The notes under the pieces: generated by a model
The model's database searches: none
The model's input: only the letters and a program-made list of their open reading frames with translations
Told to the model about the DNA's origin: nothing
Part shown: in pieces, positions 32,587 to 40,630 of the stretch
Layout of the letters: every line of letters starts with the position of its first letter
Position numbering within the stretch: the stretch's first letter is position 1
Origin: a virus
Strand: one strand, 5' to 3'
Virus record (IMG/VR): IMGVR_UViG_3300012936_000035
Span: 1-44,104 of that record
DNA length: 44,104 bases
Program-made: the position numbers and the translations under genes

Positions 32587-35559
32587 TCACGCCCTCCGCA
32601 TGGCAGCGTCTACACCCTGCTTGATCATGGCGAGGGTCTTCTGCGGGTCACCGGACTCGTAGACGACGATGCTGTTGATGGACACACCCCTCCCCATCCC
32701 TGCCAGCGGACCACTCCCATCACGGAGGGTGCCCACCACGTCACGACCGTTGATGGGGTAGATCGTTCCTGTCGTGCCGTCGCCCCGGTAGATGAAGTCG
32801 TTCAACTGATCTCCGAGAATATCGATCTGGTCGTAGCCGATCCGTCTCTGTCCTGCGTCCGCAAGGGAGTCGATGTGAGCCTTGATCGCAGCCTTATTGC
32901 TGATGTCACCGGAGAAGTTGAGGTTCTCCCTCAAGATACGTTCCGCTTCGCGGAACTTCGCCTGCTCGCCGATGTCTTCAATGGCGTCCTCGACCCCATG
33001 TGTAGCCTTCACCTGATCTTTGGACTGCTTCTTGGCGTCATCCGCAGCCTTCGCGGCCACCGCGACAGCTTCCTGCTGCTTCTCTGTCATCTCCCCGAAC
33101 GTCTTGTCGAGGTCAAAGTCAGAGAAGTAGTCGAAGGCAGTCGAAAGGCCGGTCGCGATGGATCCCTTCGCCGCCCCCGTCATCGCACCCACCGGGCCAC
33201 CCAGAAGAAGTCCAGTGAGAGCGCCGACCCCAGTTCCCGTAAGGTTGCGTTGTGCCGCCATCCCCAACGCTTCCCCGCCCACCGCAGCGGACCCTGTCTC
33301 CAACTGCTGTTTCTGTGTGAGTCCCGCCGCCGCTTGCTGGTAGACCCCTGCGGTCGTCCCACCCTGTAGGACAGCCTCATACGCCTTCTGCGCCATGAGG
33401 GCGTTCGCGGCCAGAGTCTCGTCTTCGGGGGAGGCGTCGGAGAGGGCTTGGGCTTTCTCCATCGCCTGTCGCGCCCCGGTCACGTCTTCCGTTCCCGGCA
33501 GGAACCCGAACAGACCGTCGTAGATCAGTTCCAGCATCATCACCACGCCCGTCTTGAGGGTCTGGAGGATGCTCTGTGTCTGCTTCAACTGCTGCTGCGC
33601 TATGCTCTCCATCGTCTGTGGGGCCTTCTCCTGCATGTCCGCCAGAAGTTTCCTGTCTTCCTCGGACAGCAAATCTCCAGATTGGATACCTGCGATGACT
33701 TCCTTGAAATCAGCCCCGCCAGACCTTGCTTCGGCCCGTGCGAAGACATCCTGATACGCCGTCAGCATCTCGCCAGAGAGGCCCGTGATCTCCTCAAACG
33801 CCATCTTGGTCACGCCGGACATGTCCGTGAGCGCCCGATCTCCGAGAACACCGTAGGCTTGGGACATGCTGAACGCCATCGTCCCAGCCTGATCGAGTTC
33901 TCCCAGAGCCTCGGCTCTCGCGCCCAGACCTGCCCCAGCGGCACCGCCCCGCTGCGCCCTTCCCAGAGCCAGCACCTTTCGGGCGAGGTCAACATCGCCA
34001 GCATCCTGCATGTTGTTGGCGAGTTGAGCGAGTTCTTGCGGAGACATCCCTTTCAGTTGATCAGCGCCAGAGATCATGGCGCGTGTCTCTGAACTTGCAT
34101 CTGCAAGTGCCTTGTCGAACGCCTCACCTGCGGAAGCAGCGAAGTCGGCAAGCACCTGTCTCCCCGCCCCACCAGCGGTCATCACGGCCTTGAAACGCTC
34201 TTGCGTCCCGGCTCCCTTGAACTTGCCCTTCAGTGATCCCATGACCTCCCGCGAGAGGTCTTCACCCAACAGCTTCTCCAGCCCGAGCATCAGTTCCAGC
34301 GTGTCCTCCAGCTTGAAGTTGTAGAGGGCCATGCCCGAAGTGGTTTCCGAGATCGCGGTGAAGAAGTTCTTGACCCCCATGCCTGACATCTGGGCTGCGC
34401 TGAAGATGTCGTTGAACCCCTCTGCGATGGCATTCTGCCCATACGCGAAGTCACGGGTCATCTGGTTGACGGACTCCGCATACTCACCCGCGCCGACACC
34501 GAAGGCTTGGGTGACCCTTACGCCTGTTTCCATGGCCTCTTGGTAAGAGCCGAACGTCCGCACCTGCTCTTTGAAGGTGAAGCCCGATTGGTTCATCGCG
34601 TTGCTCAACGCCAGCACTTCTTCGGTCGTGGTGCGGAACCCCATAGCGGTGTTCATCGCCGCCGTGCGGATCTTGCGGAGTTCTTGTTCTAAAGCCGGGG
34701 CTGATCCCACGGCACTGGTGGCGAGCATGTCCACCGCGCTGGAACCTTCCAAGATGGCCTTGTTGAACTCCTTGGTCTGACCGTATGCGGCCATGATCAC
34801 GGCGACGAATGCGGCGACGACGGCAGCGGCACCAGCAAGAACACCAGCAGCGGCACCGAGAGCAGCGGCACTGCTTCCAAGCGCCGCCGCCGCTTTGCCC
34901 ATCATGCCCCCTGTCTTGGCCCCGAAAGCGGCCATCTGCTTGCCGCCTGAGATCAAGGTTGGAGCCGCGCCCTTGAGCGACTGCCCGCCGCCCTTGATCA
35001 GAGCGCCGAGGTCAAGATTCTCCGCCGACAAGGCTTGCGAGAGCACATTCTCAAACTTGTCTCCGAAGCCCTCAAGGCTGTCTTCCATCTTCTCGTCGAA
35101 GGACCGGGCGGCACGCTCCAGCCCCTCCTGCATCAGCTTCAGCCGCCTCGCATCTGCACTCGTTCGCTTCTTGGTTTCATCCTTGATCGCCTGCTGGTTT
35201 CTGGCAATCATCGTCATGGTGTGTCGGAGCGCAGCCTGCTTCGCCTTCTTCTCCTCGTCGGACATCCTGCCTTTGAGTTCTTTCTCCAACTTCTGTTGTG
35301 TCTGGTAGAGAGACTTGATGCTCGCCAACCTTCGGTCGTGGAGGTCTCTAAGAGCGTCCGCTTCCTTCTTCCTGCCGAGCTTGATTGCGTCCCGCCGAGC
35401 CGCGAACATCGCCGCCGTGATCGATTTCTGTTCGGCCTTGAGGGAGCCATCAAGACCTGTAGAGAAACCCGCTCCCGTAGCTTCGGCGATCTTCTGCTCC
35501 AATCCGGGGATGCTCCCAACCGAGAGCATCAGATCGGCGGCCATGGCTGGAGTCGGCAT
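32587..35559 (-). CDS. Tail tape measure protein (990 aa)
   Basis: The pattern is typical of tape measure proteins. Residues 40-165 are strongly helical, Lys/Glu-rich coiled coil. A Gly/Ala-rich hydrophobic segment at about 225-260 (AAALGAAAGVLAGAAAVVAA) follows, then long helical stretches and a final hydrophobic glycine-rich block around VGALTGLLLGGPVGAMTGAA. The C-terminal GVSINSIVVYESGDPQKTLA also recalls known tape measure ends. If the usual rule of about 0.15 nm per residue holds, the tail would be near 150 nm (inference). CCTATAG lies 32 bases before the ATG, in the 43-base gap behind the second chaperone candidate; the ribosome site is GGAG. Confidence 0.85.
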   Translation of the reverse strand: MPTPAMAADLMLSVGSIPGLEQKIAEATGAGFSTGLDGSLKAEQKSITAAMFAARRDAIKLGRKKEADALRDLHDRRLASIKSLYQTQQKLEKELKGRMSDEEKKAKQAALRHTMTMIARNQQAIKDETKKRTSADARRLKLMQEGLERAARSFDEKMEDSLEGFGDKFENVLSQALSAENLDLGALIKGGGQSLKGAAPTLISGGKQMAAFGAKTGGMMGKAAAALGSSAAALGAAAGVLAGAAAVVAAFVAVIMAAYGQTKEFNKAILEGSSAVDMLATSAVGSAPALEQELRKIRTAAMNTAMGFRTTTEEVLALSNAMNQSGFTFKEQVRTFGSYQEAMETGVRVTQAFGVGAGEYAESVNQMTRDFAYGQNAIAEGFNDIFSAAQMSGMGVKNFFTAISETTSGMALYNFKLEDTLELMLGLEKLLGEDLSREVMGSLKGKFKGAGTQERFKAVMTAGGAGRQVLADFAASAGEAFDKALADASSETRAMISGADQLKGMSPQELAQLANNMQDAGDVDLARKVLALGRAQRGGAAGAGLGARAEALGELDQAGTMAFSMSQAYGVLGDRALTDMSGVTKMAFEEITGLSGEMLTAYQDVFARAEARSGGADFKEVIAGIQSGDLLSEEDRKLLADMQEKAPQTMESIAQQQLKQTQSILQTLKTGVVMMLELIYDGLFGFLPGTEDVTGARQAMEKAQALSDASPEDETLAANALMAQKAYEAVLQGGTTAGVYQQAAAGLTQKQQLETGSAAVGGEALGMAAQRNLTGTGVGALTGLLLGGPVGAMTGAAKGSIATGLSTAFDYFSDFDLDKTFGEMTEKQQEAVAVAAKAADDAKKQSKDQVKATHGVEDAIEDIGEQAKFREAERILRENLNFSGDISNKAAIKAHIDSLADAGQRRIGYDQIDILGDQLNDFIYRGDGTTGTIYPINGRDVVGTLRDGSGPLAGMGRGVSINSIVVYESGDPQKTLAMIKQGVDAAMRRA

Positions 35560-35591
35560 GTGGTTCTCCGAAGGTTCTACATGGAGTCACG

Positions 35592-35598
35592 CTATAGG
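35592..35598 (-). promoter_or_regulatory. Candidate late promoter element CCTATAG
   Basis: CCTATAG lies 32 bases before the tape measure ATG, inside a 43-base intergenic gap. A CATAGTCAC segment just upstream echoes the ATAGTCAC of the direct repeat before the zinc-ribbon gene. Spacing agrees with the elements at 9228 and 40620. Confidence 0.5.
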
Positions 35599-35602
35599 GT
35601 GA

Positions 35603-36799
35603 CTATGGCTTGATCTGGGGGGTGATGCGACCGATCTTGTCTTGGAGTGATTGCCCTTCGGCGGGTTTCTTCTTGGCTTCTTCTGGGACGGCGTTGACCC
35701 CAAGCCAGCCCACCTTGACATCTGTTTCGATGTACTTGGTGAACCGATCACGCTCCGGTGAAACCGCGTCCCGCCTTGTGTTTGGCTTCTTCTTGAGCAT
35801 GGCTGGGTTGATCTGTGCCAACTGCTCTGGGGTGTAGCCGACGAACCGAGTCTCGCCCTGCAAGCCTTCTTCGCCGTTGCCCCATGCCTCCGCAACAGCC
35901 TCACGCTGCTTCTCCCGCGCCTCGTCCAAGCGCCGCCGCTGCTCCTGCTTGTACTGGTCAACGAGCATGTCGTGGTAGTCCTTCTCACCACGGACAGCCC
36001 GCATCATCTCACCCTCCATTTCCTCTACCGTCTGTGAGGCGTGGACCTTCGGCACCACATATGTCTCGCCGTTGATGGTCACAGTCACGGGCTTCTGGTC
36101 CGCACGCTCTCCCGAGATGATCCAGTTGACAGCTTCCTCGATGACTCGACGTGCCCGGTCTTCCCTTTTCTGCTGCCACTTCGACATGCTCTCTGAAACT
36201 GACTTCGCCGCCTTGCCGGACATCGCCCCCATGATGGACCGTGTGTGGGACCACTGGCGTTGGTCCGCCTCGTACCTGTCGTCCGCGCCGTTGTAGGCCA
36301 CCCAGAGTTTCTGAATGACGTTCCGGTCGCCGCCCATCGGGCCGATCATGCGCCACATCGACCGAGAGTAGTCCTCATGGCAGTAGGCGTCCGTGATCTT
36401 GATCGCCCTCTCCACACGAAGCCGAAGCCCCGTGATGTACGCATAGAGCATACGGACGTACTCGTCGTGGAGATCACGCACCCACTCGTTGTAGACGTGC
36501 CACGCTTGGTTGCCGCCGTATTGGGGTTCCACAGCGAAGCCGTTGACCATGTGGACAGACGACGCGATGTGGAACCTCGCCCACTGACCGTGCCGTCCAT
36601 CGGCACGAAGCAAGAGATGTTCGATCTCCGCTGGGGTCATGGTGCGGAACACGATGATGTTCCCGTCGAGGTTCACCGTCTGGGTCAGCATCCCTCGCGT
36701 GATCAGCGCCTCGACATCCTTGTAAAGAAATCGGCGAGCCTCTGATTCGTTTCGCAGCGTTTCTTCTGCTGCTTCTCGGAGAAGCGCCTGACGGTCCAT
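35603..36799 (-). CDS. Candidate tail assembly chaperone 2 (398 aa)
   Basis: The segment DGNIIVFRTMTPAEIEHLLLRAD (about residues 45-67) matches the pattern of the neighbouring 368-aa protein (AGMSVTVRPLLPLEEVEVQR): strand, Arg, x-x-Pro-x-Glu, helix. That arrangement is common in tail assembly chaperones. Middle residues are helical with many Trp/Tyr. The C-terminal third is charged and probably coiled (RRRLDEAREKQREAVAEA), followed by a Lys-rich tail. The position immediately before the tape measure gene is the classical chaperone location. It starts 12 bases after the upstream stop with GAGAGG as ribosome site. No frameshift signal joins the two genes. Confidence 0.5.
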   Translation of the reverse strand: MDRQALLREAAEETLRNESEARRFLYKDVEALITRGMLTQTVNLDGNIIVFRTMTPAEIEHLLLRADGRHGQWARFHIASSVHMVNGFAVEPQYGGNQAWHVYNEWVRDLHDEYVRMLYAYITGLRLRVERAIKITDAYCHEDYSRSMWRMIGPMGGDRNVIQKLWVAYNGADDRYEADQRQWSHTRSIMGAMSGKAAKSVSESMSKWQQKREDRARRVIEEAVNWIISGERADQKPVTVTINGETYVVPKVHASQTVEEMEGEMMRAVRGEKDYHDMLVDQYKQEQRRRLDEAREKQREAVAEAWGNGEEGLQGETRFVGYTPEQLAQINPAMLKKKPNTRRDAVSPERDRFTKYIETDVKVGWLGVNAVPEEAKKKPAEGQSLQDKIGRITPQIKP

Positions 36800-36811
36800 G
36801 CCGGACCTCTC

Positions 36812-37918
36812 TTATCGGGACGGCTTGAAGTGTGGGTTCTCCGTTCCACGGGGATCAGTGGGGGTCTTCTCCGTCGAGGATTCACGACCCCTCGGAGACA
36901 GGTTCTCGGAGGGGAGCCTGTACGCCTCAATCCCACCCACCTTGCCAGCAGGCTTCGCCCGCCGCAGGGCATCCTCTGGGGATGGTTCCTCACGACGCGC
37001 CTCAACAGCCGCCGCCCGTGCCGCCATGATGCGGGATTCCTCTGCTGCGAGCACATCCGGGTCGTTGCCATCGCCGAACGAGGACTGGAAACCGTCTTCG
37101 GTGGGGGCATCATCCTTCGGGGGAGTTGTGGTCCGGTAGACAGGAGGGCCTGACGAGGGTGGTGGAACGACAGGAGGCACTACCGACTTGCGCTCCGGGG
37201 CGGGAGCGGGCTGTTCCGGTACTGCGGGAGCATCTTCTCCCGATCTAATCCCCGCCGCTTCCATTGAGACAGCATCAGCCGCAGCTTCGGCTTGTCGCTC
37301 GATGGCCTCTCCAGCGCGGAGAAGGCTGGTGATCTGCTGGTTCGTGACGCTGGGATCACCAGCCGCTCTCATGTCGCGCTCGTTCTTGAGCCGTTCCAGA
37401 CGATCCGTGACCCGGCTGATCTCGGCATCGAGGTCAGGCATCGAGGTCTTCGCCACCTTGTCAGCTTGGTCGGCGATCTTCTGAATCAGTTCGCCGTAGC
37501 GAGAGAAGCAGACTGTGATCATGGCGCGGGACCAGCCCTCCACGATTTCTCGCATCGCCATCGTCCGCTTCACCTGCACAGGTACGCCGTTGTCCAGCAC
37601 CTCGCCCGTAGCGATGGTCTTGACGTTGCGGAGATCGAGGCTGTCCACCTGCACGATGCTGTAGGCGATGATCTCGATGCGGAAGCGGTCGAAGTAGTCA
37701 AGCGCCGCTGCACGACCCATCTGGTCATCGTCACCAAGCCCTTCTCGGGACTGGATGTCCGTCAGGACTGACGCGGCATACCGCTGGACCTCTACTTCCT
37801 CAAGGGGCAGCAGAGGTCGAACAGTGACCGACATTCCGGCTACATCAAAAGTGGACTCGTCCCTCCCAACTTCCGAGAGGGGTGCGAGGGCTTGCTTGAG
37901 AGTTTTGAGATCGAGCAT
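36812..37918 (-). CDS. Candidate tail assembly chaperone 1, disordered C-terminus (368 aa)
   Basis: Residues 25-115 hold the chaperone-like core: STFDVAGMSVTVRPLLPLEE, then YFDRFRIEIIAYSIVQVDSL. A helical segment (DAEISRVTDRLERLKNERD) follows. From about residue 220 the sequence becomes Pro/Ser/Glu-rich and probably unstructured (PPVVPPPSSGPPVY). The paired arrangement with the next gene and location between tail tube and tape measure support a role in tail assembly. A GCTGTAG that weakly resembles the late-promoter candidate lies 30 bases before the start. Alternative: another virion component with intrinsic disorder. Confidence 0.5.
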   Translation of the reverse strand: MLDLKTLKQALAPLSEVGRDESTFDVAGMSVTVRPLLPLEEVEVQRYAASVLTDIQSREGLGDDDQMGRAAALDYFDRFRIEIIAYSIVQVDSLDLRNVKTIATGEVLDNGVPVQVKRTMAMREIVEGWSRAMITVCFSRYGELIQKIADQADKVAKTSMPDLDAEISRVTDRLERLKNERDMRAAGDPSVTNQQITSLLRAGEAIERQAEAAADAVSMEAAGIRSGEDAPAVPEQPAPAPERKSVVPPVVPPPSSGPPVYRTTTPPKDDAPTEDGFQSSFGDGNDPDVLAAEESRIMAARAAAVEARREEPSPEDALRRAKPAGKVGGIEAYRLPSENLSPRGRESSTEKTPTDPRGTENPHFKPSR

Positions 37919-37948
37919 GGGGCAGTCTCCGATGGAGCACTGTACCCA

Positions 37949-37955
37949 CTACAGC
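37949..37955 (-). promoter_or_regulatory. Weak promoter-like element GCTGTAG
   Basis: GCTGTAG lies 30 bases before the ATG of the first chaperone candidate and weakly resembles CCTATAG. It overlaps nothing but the 40-base gap. I list it only because its spacing agrees with stronger sites. Confidence 0.25.
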
Positions 37956-37958
37956 CGA

Positions 37959-38459
37959 TCAGCGCCGACGATACCCCGGCTCACCGAAGCCGGGAACGTA
38001 CCGCAACTTGCCCAGCATCCGATGGAACACCCTCTGCGCGGCGTCGGAATCGAACAAGACATAAGCAGCGATCTCGGCGTTCATCCGTGCGTCCGCAGAG
38101 TAGCCGTACACCCGATCCACATTGAAGGCCAACGTCTGCGACGGACCATGCTCGGTAACCGAGAACACAGCCTTGAAAGGATGCTCTCCGGGGCGGCTGG
38201 AGTCGGTGACGGTCCCAGTGGCGTAGAAGGTTCCGCTCATCGCCGTGATCCCACCCCCTTCCTCGCCGTAGTTCTTCACGGTCTTGTTGTCCACGGACTC
38301 CAAGTTGATGCCGTACTTGTGGCCCGTGCGGTACGGGTTGAAGGACTCGGCCTTCTTGAGCGCGGAGAGAATGGCTCTCCGCTCCTCACTGCCTGCGGGG
38401 AGTGAGGATGCCATACGGATCAGGGACTTCCGTTCGGAGGCCATCAGTTTGCGAGTCAT
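37959..38459 (-). CDS. Small virion-like protein (166 aa)
   Basis: The product begins MTRKLMASERKSLIRMASS and continues LPAGSEERRAILSALKK. That short N-terminal helix motif (LIR.ASSLP.GS.ERRAIL) recurs, as I recall, in several unrelated phage and jumbo-phage proteins, where it may be a targeting or removable peptide; I know of no proof. The body (about residues 50-150) is beta-rich (GGITAMSGTFYATGTVTDSS), ending in a basic tail. AAAGGAG precedes the ATG. Function unknown; position within the tail operon suggests a virion role. Confidence 0.6.
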   Translation of the reverse strand: MTRKLMASERKSLIRMASSLPAGSEERRAILSALKKAESFNPYRTGHKYGINLESVDNKTVKNYGEEGGGITAMSGTFYATGTVTDSSRPGEHPFKAVFSVTEHGPSQTLAFNVDRVYGYSADARMNAEIAAYVLFDSDAAQRVFHRMLGKLRYVPGFGEPGYRRR

Positions 38460-38507
38460 GTTGTTCTCCTTTGTTGCTGGTGGTGTTCGATAAACGGGCT
38501 ACTGAAC

Positions 38508-39755
38508 TCACTCTGTGACGAGCAGCTTCGACTGGATGTGGGACACGTCCAGCGGCTTCGTGGAGTCATAGTTGTGGCATCCGAAGCAGTTGGGGATGAA
38601 CGAGTCGTCTCCCTGCTGGAATGTCTCAAGGCTCATGTTCGCCAGTTCCAGTGATCCCCGCTGGGGGCTGTCGGGGTTGGCTGGACCCTGACCGCTTGGC
38701 ACAGGAGGCGAACCGGAGTTGGCCCCGTCCTTCGTCCACAGACCGCCGACCATCTCGTAGTTGGCCCAGACGGACAGGGGATCACCGCTGGGAAGCTCGA
38801 CCAGAAGACCTGCGGAACCAACCAGAGCCTCATTGAGTTCTACGATGGCCTTGAGGTTGGCCTCGTTGTCGTTGCCGTTGACCGACGCTCCAGACTCGTT
38901 GCCGTGGGCGTACTCACGGCACACGTTGTTCGGAGCACCCGTTAGGGGCACCGTGCCGGACGGCAGTGTGTCAGGGGTGTTGAACGCGAAAGACGAGCAC
39001 GCCTCGGACGGAGGACCATCGCCGTCGTGCTTGTTCGCGGACAGACACGCCGCTGCATCTGCGCTGGTGAAGGACCACGAACCCTCTGGGGAGTGGCCGT
39101 TGCACAGCGGAGCGTTCCGCTTGTGCTCCCACGACGCCCAGATCATCTCTGGGTGGTTGGGTGTCCAGATGGCGAGGTGAAGTCCGACCAGACCAAGGAA
39201 CACTTCCTCGCCACCCATCTCCACGACGATCACGAAGAAGTCTGACTCCGGGGCGTTCAGCTTCATCCACGCCGCCTTGACCTCCAACGTGCCGGGGGCG
39301 AACCCGCTCGACGTGGAGTCACAGAGCGCCTGTGAGTAGAAGGCATTGTAGTGGAGGACGTTGCCACGCTGGTCGTAGAGCGCGTTCGCGTCGGCCTGCA
39401 CTTCCTCAAAGTCCTCGGACTTGATAGTGCGAGGCACCAGAGCAGCCTGCACACCAAGCACACCCGTGAGGGCTTCCCCGGCGCACTGACCATTCCCACC
39501 CAAGGGCTGGTAGACCCGATTCTCAAGGAAGTTGGGCATCCCGTTCGCAGGATTGAGGCTGACCTGTGCCAAGAACCACTGCCAAGAGAACTGGTAGAAA
39601 TCGCAGAAGGACTCGGCTTCCGGCACCTCGGAAGGCATCGTCGGGTTGCTGATCCAAGCGGGGTCAGCATCACAGGTCACGGGAGCGGGCGGCGCGGGAG
39701 GTGTCGGGTCTGGACACCCAGCGAGCATCAGCGAAAGAATGAGGGCGTGTCTCAT
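38508..39755 (-). CDS. Cytochrome c-like lipoprotein with CXXCH motif
   Basis: The start MRHALILSLMLAGCPDP is set by GGAGAACA five bases upstream; an ATG four codons earlier would leave the ribosome site inside the gene. Residues 1-13 form a lipoprotein signal, with LAGC placing lipid Cys14, then a Pro-rich linker. A domain follows with FCDFYQFSWQWFLAQVSLNP (about 50-69) and IWASWEHKRNAP (about 205-216). It ends with the covalent-haem motif CFGCH at 390-394 in the context NMSLETFQQ and NCFGCHNYDSTKPLDVSH. This order resembles large bacterial cytochrome c family proteins. Role inferred as an exported, lipid-anchored, possibly haem-binding protein. Alternatives are a virion lipoprotein or a superinfection-exclusion factor. 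It lies between the tail tube and virion genes, behind a terminator. Confidence 0.75.
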   Translation of the reverse strand: MRHALILSLMLAGCPDPTPPAPPAPVTCDADPAWISNPTMPSEVPEAESFCDFYQFSWQWFLAQVSLNPANGMPNFLENRVYQPLGGNGQCAGEALTGVLGVQAALVPRTIKSEDFEEVQADANALYDQRGNVLHYNAFYSQALCDSTSSGFAPGTLEVKAAWMKLNAPESDFFVIVVEMGGEEVFLGLVGLHLAIWTPNHPEMIWASWEHKRNAPLCNGHSPEGSWSFTSADAAACLSANKHDGDGPPSEACSSFAFNTPDTLPSGTVPLTGAPNNVCREYAHGNESGASVNGNDNEANLKAIVELNEALVGSAGLLVELPSGDPLSVWANYEMVGGLWTKDGANSGSPPVPSGQGPANPDSPQRGSLELANMSLETFQQGDDSFIPNCFGCHNYDSTKPLDVSHIQSKLLVTE

Positions 39756-39775
39756 GTTGTTCTCCATACGGACGA

Positions 39776-39806
39776 AACCCTGACCTCACGTTGTGGGGTC
39801 AGGGTT
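39776..39806 (-). terminator. Intrinsic-type terminator after the tail tube gene
   Basis: AACCCTGACC (39776-39785) and GGTCAGGGTT (39797-39806) form a perfect 10-bp stem, extendable by two more pairs, with a short loop. On the minus-strand transcript the stem is followed by TTTCGTCC, a weak T-run. It sits 24 bases after the tail tube stop and 20 before the lipoprotein start, so it should limit transcription into the lipoprotein gene. Confidence 0.75.
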
Positions 39807-39829
39807 CGGTGGATCAAGTCAAGGTCGGA

Positions 39830-40588
39830 TCAGCCCCGGAAGGTGTCTCCGTAGATCAGGGAGGCAGTCTCGCCGCGACTCGGATCGTTCCCGGTAGCAA
39901 GGAACTCACCGTAGATCACGCTGGAGAAGTCGTGGACATCGGTGATGGTCACCGTGCCGGACTCCATGACCATCGCACTGTCTTTCTGGAAGGCCGTGTT
40001 CCAGTCACCCCACCAGCACCCCTCGTAGTAGGTGATCAGGATGTTGTGACTGCCCTGATCGGAGCCGTTTCCGAGAGGGCCACCTCCACCAATGGCACCC
40101 TCGTATGGCAGCGATCCGAACGCTCCGAAACCTGTGTTGGTGCCAGTCCCGTCGCCGCTGATCTCACGGTCAGCGATGGTCGAGAAGACGATCTGCTGCT
40201 CGATGTCGAACGGCCAACGATGGTGACGGAGGCTTCGGCACGGGCCGCTGACCCCAGAGGCGTAGCCAGTGCTCTGCCACAGGTTCGACAGGTACAGCAT
40301 GGTCCGCTCGATGGAGGCAGTCATCGGCTCTGTGTTCCCCGGAACAAGCTCTGCGATGATGTCTCCGAAGCCGATCCCCCGCACGTTCTCGATGGTGCGT
40401 GACTCGGTGGGTCCAAAGTTGGAGAGAACACCAATCTGGAGAAGCCCCGTACCGCCGAAGCCGGGGGCAAGGACGCGCACCTTCTGGGTGACGACGCTCC
40501 GAGTGTTCGGGCTGGTGCCGAACTTGTACATCTGAGAAGTGCCCTGCAAGCCGTTCCCGGCTTCGGGTCTGTGGTCGGTGTTCGGCAT
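39830..40588 (-). CDS. Tail tube protein (candidate)
   Basis: The 252-aa product has RTIENVRGIGFGDIIAELVP (about residues 64-83), RTMLYLSNLWQSTGY (94-108), RHHRWPFDIEQQIVFS and a C-terminal TYYEGCWWGDWNTAFQKD followed by VTITDVHDF. This alternation of beta strands around one helix matches myovirus tail tube subunits: a core repeat in which SIERTMLYLSNLW is the tube helix. Context agrees: a strong terminator follows, as for abundant structural genes, and chaperone and tape measure genes lie downstream. The ribosome site GGAGG precedes the ATG, with CCTATAC 31 bases away. No sheath gene is visible nearby. Confidence 0.65.
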   Translation of the reverse strand: MPNTDHRPEAGNGLQGTSQMYKFGTSPNTRSVVTQKVRVLAPGFGGTGLLQIGVLSNFGPTESRTIENVRGIGFGDIIAELVPGNTEPMTASIERTMLYLSNLWQSTGYASGVSGPCRSLRHHRWPFDIEQQIVFSTIADREISGDGTGTNTGFGAFGSLPYEGAIGGGGPLGNGSDQGSHNILITYYEGCWWGDWNTAFQKDSAMVMESGTVTITDVHDFSSVIYGEFLATGNDPSRGETASLIYGDTFRG

Positions 40589-40619
40589 GTGGAGCCTCCG
40601 TAGGGTTACTTGTGGTGGG

Positions 40620-40626
40620 GTATAGG
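40620..40626 (-). promoter_or_regulatory. Candidate late promoter element CCTATAC
   Basis: CCTATAC lies 31 bases before the tail tube ATG in the 42-base gap after the nuclease gene. Together with the terminator downstream it would give a monocistronic tail tube transcript. A second GATAG occurs a few bases upstream. Confidence 0.5.
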
Positions 40627-40630
40627 CAGT

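Noticed and set aside
36800-36811. Programmed frameshift between the two chaperone candidates
   Set aside because: The genes do not overlap, the second has its own GAGAGG ribosome site, and I saw no slippery heptamer at the junction.
39756-39767. Earlier ATG for the cytochrome-like lipoprotein
   Set aside because: The GGAG ribosome site would fall inside that start region; the downstream ATG gives a clean lipoprotein signal.
30699-40588. Tail sheath gene
   Set aside because: I looked for a large sheath-like protein beside the tail tube and found none, so contractile morphology cannot be confirmed from this window.
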